Origin: Roseivirga sp. UBA6061
GTDB lineage: Bacteria; Bacteroidota; Bacteroidia; Cytophagales; Cyclobacteriaceae
DNA: 64,000 bases
Direction of reading: 5' to 3'
Assembly: GCA_002427745.1 (NCBI GenBank)
Contig: DIYF01000018.1
Location: 38,225-102,224, forward strand
The position numbers and the translations under genes were made by a program. A model generated the notes under the pieces. The model did not search any database. It was given only the letters and a program-made list of their open reading frames with translations, and was not told the origin of the DNA. Positions 53,233-60,822 of this stretch are shown piece by piece. Within the stretch, counting starts at the first letter, position 1; every line of letters begins with the position of its first letter.

Positions 53233-54378
53233 TCAGTTTTTCTTCCATGTTTTATAGGCCTCTGAGTTTACCAGGGGTACATAGTCTGGTTCTTCCTCTG
53301 CAAAGCTGATCAGGTCTTCTCTGGTAAAACCATAGTCGTTTATCAGGTCCTGAAATACGCTGATCGCCTTCTCAAATCTTTCAGATTCAATATAGATGGC
53401 CAGGAGGTAAAAGGGACCATCATCGAAGGCAGGGTAGTTATCTGTGAACTTTAGTAAGGCAGTTTCCGCTTTGGCGTGATCTCCTGCAGCATAATAGACA
53501 TAGCCACGATAGAAGTCCAGGAAAGTATCTCCGCCCACCCGATCGTTAACATTGTCGACCGCCTGATGTGCGGCCTGATAGTTTTCACTGTAGACAAAGA
53601 GGTCAATAGATATTAAATCGATGCTGGGGTCATCGGGGAACGCATCCCGGTAGTCCTGCATTACTTTGATATAAACATCGTCATCCAGGTTAGACTTAAC
53701 CTGCACGTCCATAAGCCGGAATATTTTCTCATTTCTAACTTCCTCTTTGACACTCTGCATCACTTCATCGGCAGCCTTATATTCGCCTTGTTTATACAGT
53801 TCCCGGATGGTACCCAGTTTGGTCAGGTCTTCCATGGTCAGTTCAGGCATGCCGGCCGTCTGGGCGCTGTCAAAATACTCTTTGCCTCCCATCAGGTATA
53901 TCCTCTTGTAAGTGTCAGACAGGTACTCTCCCGTGAGGTAGACGTATATGTCAATGACCTTGTATTCGCCTTTGATTTTCCTGATCAGATAGTCGTGATA
54001 GTTAATGCCCTCCTCACCAAACAGGCGGAAGATGAGATGTGGCTCTTTCTCATCAAAGTAGGCCCTTACTAGGTCATAATGAGCCCCTGAGTTAACCACC
54101 ACCTGTAATAGCAGCCGGTTCAGAAGGCTGTGCTTCTCCAGACTTTTAATGAATCCGGCATTGAAATCCTGAATCTGCTGTGAAGAGCCCTTGATGATGA
54201 TGCGATCGGCAAAGGCTTCCAGATCAAAGGCCTTATCCAAAAAGTCTTCATTGTTTTCTTCTATGGCCAGAACAATCCCCTCGGCCAGATCTGTCAGTTG
54301 TTTTTTCTTCTTGGCGCTCTGAGCCTGAATGGACAGACTCATGGACAGAAGGAGAATAAAAGGAGCGATGAATCTCAT
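53233..54378 (-). CDS. Secreted TPR-like repeat protein
   Basis: A 381-residue protein with a signal peptide ending 'LSIQAQ'. Residues 25-180 form an alpha/beta domain of no clear family ('AFADRIIIKGSSQQIQDFNAGFIKSLEKHSLLNRLLLQVVV'). Residues about 190-360 are TPR-like helices ('RELYKQGEYKAADEVMQSV', 'LFVYSENYQAAHQAVDNVND', 'GYVYYAAGDHAKAETALLKFTDNYP', 'AIYIESERFEKAISVFQDLINDYG'). It probably lies in the periplasm and binds another protein. It is not in an obvious operon. Confidence 0.8.
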   Translation of the reverse strand: MRFIAPFILLLSMSLSIQAQSAKKKKQLTDLAEGIVLAIEENNEDFLDKAFDLEAFADRIIIKGSSQQIQDFNAGFIKSLEKHSLLNRLLLQVVVNSGAHYDLVRAYFDEKEPHLIFRLFGEEGINYHDYLIRKIKGEYKVIDIYVYLTGEYLSDTYKRIYLMGGKEYFDSAQTAGMPELTMEDLTKLGTIRELYKQGEYKAADEVMQSVKEEVRNEKIFRLMDVQVKSNLDDDVYIKVMQDYRDAFPDDPSIDLISIDLFVYSENYQAAHQAVDNVNDRVGGDTFLDFYRGYVYYAAGDHAKAETALLKFTDNYPAFDDGPFYLLAIYIESERFEKAISVFQDLINDYGFTREDLISFAEEEPDYVPLVNSEAYKTWKKN

Positions 54379-54426
54379 AGAGTAGGGGGAGTAATAAATG
54401 ATTAAAACAGTCGGGGAAAGTGTGAA

Positions 54427-54783
54427 CTACAGGTCTTCTACAAAGAAGATAGCGTTTTTATTCAGGTCATAGAAGCCGAACTCACTGGTGCCCCAGGGCG
54501 TGTTCAATTGCAGTTTGTCTTCAGTAACTGTGCCGCGGTCTACAAATTCTTTAAACAGCGTCTGTACATCATCCACAAAGATTTTGATTACGGAGCCACC
54601 CAGTAAAGGGTCGTCTTCGGTATCGGCATGCCATTGCAGGTGAATCGACATGTGCTCTCTGCGCAGGCCGGCATACATGGCATCACCAAAAGTCGGGACA
54701 AAGCCGGTTTTTTCTTCGTACCATTTTACATCCCGTGCCATGTCGGCTGTAGGAAGTACCGGTACCATTGCTTCGAATTTCAT
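54427..54783 (-). CDS. VOC superfamily (glyoxalase/bleomycin-resistance-like) protein
   Basis: A 118-residue single VOC domain: 'MVPVLPTADMARDVKWYEEKTGFVPTFGDAMYAGLRREHMSIHLQWH' and 'VKIFVDDVQTLFKEFVDRG...TPWGTSEFGFYDLNKNAIFFVEDL'-like order. His in 'MSIHLQWH' and Glu in 'TSEFGFYD' are in the usual places for metal or drug binding. Proteins of this size usually act as dimers against bleomycin-like drugs, or as small lyases. The substrate is not readable. The next gene upstream is the tautomerase. Confidence 0.88.
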   Translation of the reverse strand: MKFEAMVPVLPTADMARDVKWYEEKTGFVPTFGDAMYAGLRREHMSIHLQWHADTEDDPLLGGSVIKIFVDDVQTLFKEFVDRGTVTEDKLQLNTPWGTSEFGFYDLNKNAIFFVEDL

Positions 54784-54864
54784 GGAAGGTCAGTTTAATG
54801 CTAAACCACACAGCACAGAGCCTGCAGTTATCTACGACAGGTCTAAGATAACAAATTCGGAGAA

Positions 54865-55209
54865 TCAGAGGCTATTGAGATTGCAATAGGTGCTTTTCTC
54901 AAACTCATTCACATTCATGGCTATAAAGGGCACTTCAGCAAAGAGCTCCTTGAGTTTAGTGACCATGGCTTTTGAAAGCGCAGCTCTTTGAGCCTCGGTA
55001 CGGCCCTGCATGATGCTGCCAAATACATGAATGAAATCGGTGGTCTTACCACCTACCAGATAATCCTCAAAGGGTCTCATCCTCACCTTGATATCGCTCT
55101 CAGTAAACAGGCCGGAGGCTACAGCTACCTGGTGTATTTCCTGATTTACCTGCTCCTGGCTGATATCTGTAAGTACGCTGGCTGAGCAGTCAATGATGAA
55201 GTGTGGCAT
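54865..55209 (-). CDS. 5-carboxymethyl-2-hydroxymuconate isomerase (CHMI) family tautomerase
   Basis: A 114-residue tautomerase-superfamily protein. The start at 55209 gives 'MPHFIIDCSASVL', exposing the catalytic Pro1 after Met removal; the longer frame would bury it, so it is rejected. The rest matches the CHMI family ('VASGLFTESDIKVRMRPFEDYLVGGKTTDFIHVFGSIMQGRTEAQRAALSKAMVTKL'). In homoprotocatechuate breakdown it shifts a double bond of a muconate semialdehyde product. No other genes of that pathway lie here (the HpcH-like aldolase is 16 kb away), so the true substrate is uncertain. Confidence 0.88.
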   Translation of the reverse strand: MPHFIIDCSASVLTDISQEQVNQEIHQVAVASGLFTESDIKVRMRPFEDYLVGGKTTDFIHVFGSIMQGRTEAQRAALSKAMVTKLKELFAEVPFIAMNVNEFEKSTYCNLNSL

Positions 55210-55390
55210 TGTGGGCAGACTTTTGAGTTTTGAGCTGGCGAATTTAGTGAAAAACCGATTGAAGTAGCTGTTAAGCGGCCGGTGTTTTGAGATGAACCTA
55301 ATGATCAGGCACATCTCAACCGGCATGATTTCTTTACTGGTGTATATACTGACACAGGTGACGTACCCAATCCGGCAGGACAGTCATGTG

Positions 55391-56788
55391 CTAGTCCAGC
55401 TTTGGGAAAGCACGCACCCAATATTGAAGGTATTTGACTTTTTGTTTGCTGTCCCGGTAAATTCCATAGGCAGTTCTGGGCTTTCCGTCAACCAAGGTTA
55501 CTAATTGTCCTCTGGTGTTTTTTCTGACCGGAAATTTTTGTGAGCCCTGGATCATAACAAGGCCGTTTTCGGCAGTACTTAGTTCTATCCTTCTGCCAAA
55601 GCCCTGATCATAGGTTCCGGTGAGCTCTAGTATCTCATTATGAGTAAAGGTTGTCAGCTCTCCGCTACCAGGAGAAGGAGTGCAGTCAGCAGAGAGAAGG
55701 TGCTGCATAATGACTGAAAGGATGTTCCATCGATTAATATCTTCCCCATTACCCAGAATGACAATGGATAAACTTTCAGAAGGCACCGCAAGAAAAGCTG
55801 CCGAGTAACCCGGCATACCACCTGTGTGCCAAATACTACCAAAACCACAGTACTCCGAATGAAAAAGCCCAAAGCCATATTGAAAATATGAGCCGGTCAT
55901 TCTTTTGTCAGCGATTATGGTCAGCAGCTTATCTTTCAGGGCCTTGTCGGATTCAGGATGATCGGAAACCAGCCACCCGAGTACTTTATTCATTTCACTG
56001 GCAGTGGTCAGCATCATACCAGATGCTCTTTCCCTGGCATTATCAGGAAGCTGGGCACTCATAGAGGCTCCGGAGCCGGTAATGCTATGTCCGTAAGCCA
56101 GTTTTTTTCTGTTGACCTTATCATTTCGATAGGTGGTTGAATGCATCCCGAATTTGTCGAATATGAGCGATTTCATTGCAGAGTCGAAATCTGTTTGCAT
56201 GATGGATTCTATGACGGCTCCCACGATATTGTAGCCGGAATTTGAATAGCTCAGGACTTCTCCGGGACTGGTTAGAAAGATGTCTTTATTCAGTTCGTTC
56301 GCATAGTCAATTTGCCTGGAAACACCTGGAGGACCGAAGTCATTGACCAGGTCTTTCAGTCCGGCCGTGTGTGTGAGCAACTGCCTGAGTGTCAATTCTG
56401 ATAAAGACTGATGGATATCAGGCAGGTAATCGGACAAAGGAGAGGTCAGTTTTACTCTGCCCTGTTGCTCCAATACGAGGATCGCCAGAGCTACCAGGAC
56501 TTTGCTGGTAGAAGCGCTTTTGAAAAGTGTCTGAGGAGTGACCGGGAGATTATCTTCTGTATTGGCGAAACCATATCCCGAGTTAAGCACCTCATGTCCT
56601 TTATGTATGATGGAGATACTGATGCCCGGCCCCTGACTGCGTCTGAGCTCCTTTCTTATTTCCATTTCTATCCGGTCAATTGTGGGTTGGTCACGGAAGG
56701 ATTGATCAGACTGTATTAAGCCATGAGCCTGCCAGGAAAAAATCAGTAGCGTACAGATGATGGTAAGAAAGGAGCGAATCAATCTCAT
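55391..56788 (-). CDS. Serine hydrolase of the beta-lactamase class C / PBP4* family
   Basis: A 465-residue exported serine hydrolase, read from the ATG at 56788 (a TTG two codons upstream is not needed). The signal peptide covers about 1-23. Active-site motifs are S93-T-S-K96 in 'FKSASTSKVLV', Y181-S-N183 in 'LSYSNSGYNIVG' and H-T-G-G in 'WHTGGMPGYSAAFL'. The C-terminal 110 residues are a small beta domain. Members are esterases, D-amino-acid peptidases or beta-lactamases; which it is cannot be told from sequence. It is alone on its strand, well spaced from neighbours. Confidence 0.9.
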   Translation of the reverse strand: MRLIRSFLTIICTLLIFSWQAHGLIQSDQSFRDQPTIDRIEMEIRKELRRSQGPGISISIIHKGHEVLNSGYGFANTEDNLPVTPQTLFKSASTSKVLVALAILVLEQQGRVKLTSPLSDYLPDIHQSLSELTLRQLLTHTAGLKDLVNDFGPPGVSRQIDYANELNKDIFLTSPGEVLSYSNSGYNIVGAVIESIMQTDFDSAMKSLIFDKFGMHSTTYRNDKVNRKKLAYGHSITGSGASMSAQLPDNARERASGMMLTTASEMNKVLGWLVSDHPESDKALKDKLLTIIADKRMTGSYFQYGFGLFHSEYCGFGSIWHTGGMPGYSAAFLAVPSESLSIVILGNGEDINRWNILSVIMQHLLSADCTPSPGSGELTTFTHNEILELTGTYDQGFGRRIELSTAENGLVMIQGSQKFPVRKNTRGQLVTLVDGKPRTAYGIYRDSKQKVKYLQYWVRAFPKLD

Positions 56789-56938
56789 GGGCAAGAGAAC
56801 GGACAGCGCTTGCTTTGGTTGAAAGAAAGACCAACAGATGCTTATTGAATTATAATTCCCTGACTGATTTGGTCCTGATTAACAGATAAACGCCTACACA
56901 AGTCACCTGAAAGAAGGGCAGTTGTCTGCATCTTAGCA

Positions 56939-57976
56939 CTATTTCTGAGGCTTCAAAAGTAGTTTGATCATGTCCTTTTTATAATCATCGGTAACGGTTT
57001 TCAGGTAATAAACCACTCCCGGTGTTTTGGCCAGTTCTTCTTCTTTTTTACGGGAACGGGGTGTTTTGATGCAGGTGCCGGGAGAGGCTACCAGGTAAGG
57101 CTTAAAGACATTCTTTTCATCTGGTAGCGTATCATCCGGAAATACAGGGGTACTGGCAATACGGTATTCGCCTTTAAACCAATCCGGGTCAATGATAAAA
57201 CCTCCGGCAAACAGGTCAAAGGGATGAAAGCCATGAATGGGTACCTCAGGATGATCAATTTCATTGCCAAAGCTTTCCCACAGGGCAAGCCAGTCGGCAG
57301 ATTGCTCTGACATATATTTGATATCAGGGGTACCTTTTTTCTTAAACAGAGCAAGATCACTGGCATAAAGCCACATGGTTTGAGCTACCTCTACTCCGGC
57401 CAGTACGGTTTTTACCGGGGCGTTGAGCAGTACGTAAAAGGCAGCCGGGTCTACATCGAAATTGAGGTCGCGAAAGATGCCTCCGGGATTGGTTCCGAAC
57501 TTAAACTGTTGCGTATGGTCATAGCGGCCTGCTACTACCACAACAGATTCGATTTTATCGGTAAGCTCAGGATACATGATCAGCAAAGTGGCTACATTGA
57601 CCAGACTGCCGATGGCGGCAATCGTTAGTTTCCGGCCTTTTTTGAGCTCACCCAGGGCTGCTGCCATAGCTTCTACGGCCGGGCTGGTTTCTGTTGCAAT
57701 GAAACTCGCTTCCTTCTTGTGATTATTCAGAGCCAGCATATCTTCCGCTCCAATGGCAATGGATAGGTCAGGGTAAAACATATCCTTCAGGTCCCGCAGT
57801 TTGGCATAGGCATTGGCAGTAGTGGTATTGCCAAAAACCGGGCTGGCACCTATTATTTCGATGTTTCGGGCATGTTCAAGGGCAATGATGCAATAACCAT
57901 CATCACAATCGCCATTCGGGTCACCAAAGGTGGGGTCGGTGTCAATCCATACTTTCTTGATGTCTTTCTTACTCAT
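56939..57976 (-). CDS. Nucleoside hydrolase (inosine-uridine preferring type) with altered metal loop
   Basis: A 345-residue protein of the IunH family, which splits ribonucleosides into base plus ribose. The fold is shown by 'IIGASPVFGNTTTANAYAKLRDL', 'KLTIAAIGSLVNVATLLIMYPELTDKIESVVVVAGRY' and 'DLNFDVDPAAFYVLLNAPVKTVLAGVEVA'. The calcium-binding opening motif, usually D-x-D-x-G-x-D-D, is stretched here: 'DTDPTFGDPNGDCDDGYC' carries eight or so added residues, though the aspartates are kept. The change may alter substrate choice. Its promoter region (57977-58084) carries repeats noted separately. Confidence 0.88.
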   Translation of the reverse strand: MSKKDIKKVWIDTDPTFGDPNGDCDDGYCIIALEHARNIEIIGASPVFGNTTTANAYAKLRDLKDMFYPDLSIAIGAEDMLALNNHKKEASFIATETSPAVEAMAAALGELKKGRKLTIAAIGSLVNVATLLIMYPELTDKIESVVVVAGRYDHTQQFKFGTNPGGIFRDLNFDVDPAAFYVLLNAPVKTVLAGVEVAQTMWLYASDLALFKKKGTPDIKYMSEQSADWLALWESFGNEIDHPEVPIHGFHPFDLFAGGFIIDPDWFKGEYRIASTPVFPDDTLPDEKNVFKPYLVASPGTCIKTPRSRKKEEELAKTPGVVYYLKTVTDDYKKDMIKLLLKPQK

Positions 57977-58041
57977 TTCAGGTCAGCTTAAGTGTGTGGT
58001 GTAGCGGATAGCCGATATAAAATAGGCATTACTGAAATAAA

Positions 58042-58077
58042 ATATCGAATTAGTTAAATCAAATATTGATTTAGTGA
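58042..58077. promoter_or_regulatory. Direct repeat and palindrome upstream of the nucleoside hydrolase gene
   Basis: AAATATCGAATTAGT (from 58042) recurs as AAATATTGATTTAGT (from 58063) with two changes and a 21-base period, two helical turns. The second unit overlaps a palindrome AAATCAA-ATA-TTGATTT at 58057-58073. The layout fits a regulator-binding site for the gene starting at 57976. Confidence 0.4.
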
Positions 58078-58084
58078 AGGGTTG

Positions 58085-59200
58085 CTAAAACAATTCGGCT
58101 CGGTCGAGATCGTAAATATCGTCCCCGATACCCTCTAACTTTTCCAGCAACTCTTCACTGCCATGATCCATTACATGCTGGCGTTCTTTGGTTGTAATGG
58201 GTACCATCCAGAGCAAGCGGATTTTAGAACCGCGGAAACTGCCAAGGTCAATTTCAGGCAGTATCGTGAGCTGGCTTGTAAGAATGACCGCAGTCATATT
58301 GAGGGACGGCTTAAAACTGAGATTGATCGTATGTCCTTCTCCCAGGAAGGTGATATTTTCCCAGGGAATATTGGCCTGCCCGCTGACCCAGGAAGCTAGT
58401 TCATCCAGGTCTCCCTCTTCGAACTTACCATTCACGATCAGGCCGATTTCTATACGATTATGAGCTGTTCGGTCCTCTACATACATTTCAACCTGGGGCT
58501 GAGGTATCAAAGACTGCCCGACTGTAAGGCAGATGGTTTTTTCAGGGCCGTTTCTGGTATAGAGACCTCTGGGAGGCCATTCTCCATTGTCAATAGCGTA
58601 GTACTTATCGTGCTTTCCCAGTGCCTCTTCATATAAGTCCAGAAGGAATGGCTGCTGTATCTGAAAAGGATCTGGTTCGCTGTCCCAGGTCTCGATGAAC
58701 TGTTTTGACTCTTCAAACCTTTGAAGCATCTCATTATCCGCATTGAGCTCCCAGCAAACGACACTTTGCCCGATACAATCCCTGGCATAGCCGAAAAAAC
58801 CACTGTGGCCACTCCAGGAGGGAATAATGGCCAGAACCTCGGTCTTCTCCATCAGAACAACGCCATCTCCTTCTTCCAGCCATACCAGGTGAAGGTCCTC
58901 TTTGTTAAATGCCGGTTGCCCTTCAGGGTATCTGCAAAATTCTCTTTCCAACATCGGAGGAATACCTTTCTTTACCTCCCTGGTATTCGTTTTTTCAGGA
59001 GCCTTCTTTAAGTTCCTGACCCAACAGGATTTTGTTCCGAAATGTGAGGACTCAGGCCCCCACAGGTAGAGGTACACCACCCGGTTGTCCTGTTCTACTA
59101 TTGCGGTTATCGGGCAAAGGGGAGATTGTTCTTCTAGCAGAACTTCTGGTTCCCGAAACTCCTCTTTGGAGGAGGAAAAAATCTTCTTTAAAAAACTCAT
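58085..59200 (-). CDS. Suppressor-of-fused (SUFU) domain protein
   Basis: A 371-residue protein, read from the ATG at 59200 ('MSFLKKIFSSSKEEF'); a TTG eight codons upstream is less likely. The C-terminal half (about 170-365) is a SUFU domain: 'IEIGLIVNGKFEEGDLDELASWVSGQANIPW', 'GHTINLSF', 'LLWMVPITTKERQHVMDHGSEELLEKL'. The N-terminal part resembles the DUF4026-type domain often fused to it in bacteria. SUFU is an animal hedgehog regulator; in bacteria the domain is common in immunity proteins of polymorphic toxin systems, though no toxin gene is adjacent here. It lacks a signal peptide, so it is cytoplasmic. Confidence 0.85.
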   Translation of the reverse strand: MSFLKKIFSSSKEEFREPEVLLEEQSPLCPITAIVEQDNRVVYLYLWGPESSHFGTKSCWVRNLKKAPEKTNTREVKKGIPPMLEREFCRYPEGQPAFNKEDLHLVWLEEGDGVVLMEKTEVLAIIPSWSGHSGFFGYARDCIGQSVVCWELNADNEMLQRFEESKQFIETWDSEPDPFQIQQPFLLDLYEEALGKHDKYYAIDNGEWPPRGLYTRNGPEKTICLTVGQSLIPQPQVEMYVEDRTAHNRIEIGLIVNGKFEEGDLDELASWVSGQANIPWENITFLGEGHTINLSFKPSLNMTAVILTSQLTILPEIDLGSFRGSKIRLLWMVPITTKERQHVMDHGSEELLEKLEGIGDDIYDLDRAELF

Positions 59201-59310
59201 AGGCGTATAGTGCTTAGTACTCAATTTCTGAAAAGGTGAGCAGAAGGCCTATGGAATTACGGGTAATTTCAAGACTCCCGATTGTGGAAGCAGGTAACGC
59301 CCGGGTTGCA

Positions 59311-60099
59311 TTAAAAACGCATATCGAAAATGGTACTGGTATGATAGAAACCGGCCCTGGTAATAGCCTTTTGTGAGGCTGTATTCTCTATGGTAGTAGA
59401 GCATATGGGCGTGCGACCTTTGCTTCTGGCGAGAGCTGCCAGTTCGGAGAGTACTTTGGCACCCAGGCCCTTTCTGCGTTGTGTTTGCTTCACAATCATG
59501 CCCACATCAGCATATGCAGGCTGCGTATCGCTCAACCGACACTCACCGGTGGCAATCAGTTCTCCTACTTCTTCTATCAGGTACATTTCCTGTCTCTTCA
59601 ACAGGTTCTCGGTATAGCCGAATGAATCATCGAAGCCGATTTCTTCTCTGAGATAATGCTTTACCTTATTCAGATCAGAGGACGTAATGAGACGAAGCCG
59701 GAGTGGCGTATCGGTTACCTGCTGTTGTTGCTCAGTTGTATGACGGTAGTTAAGAGTATGTACCTGAATATGGCCGGCCATTGCGAGGCATGTATTGAAG
59801 GAGAGGGGTTCAATGGAACTGAGTTTAGCCGAAATAATTAAGCCCGAACCAACCAACTCGTTGATTACCTCTTTCATCAGCCATTTGTGAGCATTTACCA
59901 GGTAGACCTGATTGAGGCAGTTATCAGCATCAATACAGCAGTATCCAATGTCCTGAGTATCTTTTCTGATAAGATATATTTCGGCCGATGCGATGTAGAG
60001 AAGTTCCCACATGGCATCCAGCGGGGCGTTGAACTCCTGATAGAGCTGGTTCCTGAAGGTCTGAACAGCAGGGGTGACCGGGGTTTTGATAAATTTCAT
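59311..60099 (-). CDS. GNAT acetyltransferase, two-part, coupled to tetR
   Basis: A 262-residue protein. The N-terminal half is a degenerate GNAT-like region, and the C-terminal half a full GNAT domain with the acetyl-CoA loop 'QTQRRKGLGAKVLSELAALARSKG' and the end 'CSTTIENTASQKAITRAGFYHTSTIFDMRF'. It begins with ATGA overlapping the tetR stop, so the two genes are translationally coupled. Therefore it probably belongs to the TetR response, perhaps acetylating the inducing compound or a metabolite; this is inferred. Confidence 0.88.
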   Translation of the reverse strand: MKFIKTPVTPAVQTFRNQLYQEFNAPLDAMWELLYIASAEIYLIRKDTQDIGYCCIDADNCLNQVYLVNAHKWLMKEVINELVGSGLIISAKLSSIEPLSFNTCLAMAGHIQVHTLNYRHTTEQQQQVTDTPLRLRLITSSDLNKVKHYLREEIGFDDSFGYTENLLKRQEMYLIEEVGELIATGECRLSDTQPAYADVGMIVKQTQRRKGLGAKVLSELAALARSKGRTPICSTTIENTASQKAITRAGFYHTSTIFDMRF

Positions 60100-60644
60100 G
60101 CTTTCGGGCTGTAACGTTTGATCATGAGTTTTTTAAGAGCCGTGATGGGGTAGGAGTTGAAAATGCTGAGGTAGTCCAGCGCGATACCATCCAGCTCGGC
60201 TATGAACATATAGCTGCTGACTTCACTGTTAACCGGATCAATCTTATCGAAGATTTTCCTGACGGAAGCCAGAAGGTAGGCAGACCTCTCCCGGATGAGA
60301 TCCTGAAGAACAGAACGCGTACCCGGTTGCAGCATGATGTTCAGATTAAGCTGGAAAAAAGATTTGTCGGTTTGTAACTGGTCAAAGAGCCGTTCGATAA
60401 GGCTTAGTAGCTGTTCATGCGGGTCATGACTCTCCTGTGACGATGCGCTGATCTCTGCCATGCGCTGCGTGGTAGTGGAGAAGATTTCTCTCAGTATATC
60501 GTTTTTCGTTGAGAAATGATGATATATCAGACCTTTGGATACCCCTGCCTCTGCACAGATTTTGGCCATAGATGTATTCTCAAAACCCAGCTCAGCAAAG
60601 AGCCGGGTGGCCGTATCCATGACCACTTGTTTTTTTGTTTCCAT
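60096..60644 (-). CDS. TetR family transcriptional regulator
   Basis: A 182-residue TetR protein. The N-terminal HTH is 'FENTSMAKICAEAGVSKGLIYHHFSTKNDILREIF'. The C-terminal helical region (50-182) is the ligand and dimer part. It is divergent from the M20 peptidase gene; the space between holds three copies of one motif, so it probably represses both itself and the peptidase. Its stop overlaps the ATG of the acetyltransferase by four bases. Confidence 0.92.
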   Translation of the reverse strand: METKKQVVMDTATRLFAELGFENTSMAKICAEAGVSKGLIYHHFSTKNDILREIFSTTTQRMAEISASSQESHDPHEQLLSLIERLFDQLQTDKSFFQLNLNIMLQPGTRSVLQDLIRERSAYLLASVRKIFDKIDPVNSEVSSYMFIAELDGIALDYLSIFNSYPITALKKLMIKRYSPKA

Positions 60645-60658
60645 AAGTGAAACGTAAA

Positions 60659-60672
60659 ACCGACTGGTCGGT
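60659..60672. promoter_or_regulatory. TetR operator candidate, full palindrome
   Basis: ACCGAC-TG-GTCGGT is a perfect 6-bp inverted repeat 15 bases ahead of the tetR ATG. It is the strongest of three copies of this motif in the divergent region and sits where binding would block tetR transcription. Confidence 0.7.
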
Positions 60673-60749
60673 CTGTAAAATTATAAACTTTTATTGACAA
60701 GCTGTCAGCGCTCACCATATTTATCTTTATCAGGGCGGGTATTCAAGTT

Positions 60750-60758
60750 ACCAGTCGG
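60750..60758. promoter_or_regulatory. TetR operator candidate, partial copy 2
   Basis: ACCAGTCGG matches the reverse complement of the full site (ACCGACCAGTCGGT) over nine bases. It lies mid-way in the divergent region. Confidence 0.5.
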
Positions 60759-60799
60759 ACGAAAAGGCCTTATCGGGCTCAAAAATATATTTTATATTC

Positions 60800-60808
60800 C
60801 CTGGTCGG
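60800..60808. promoter_or_regulatory. TetR operator candidate, partial copy 3
   Basis: CCTGGTCGG shares CTGGTCGG with the full site. It is 14 bases before the peptidase ATG at 60823, in place to control that gene. Confidence 0.45.
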
Positions 60809-60822
60809 ATAAAGACTTTGCC

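Noticed and set aside
60694..60822. N-terminal extension of the M20 peptidase
   Set aside because: It would translate through the operator motifs and hide the signal peptide starting at 60823.
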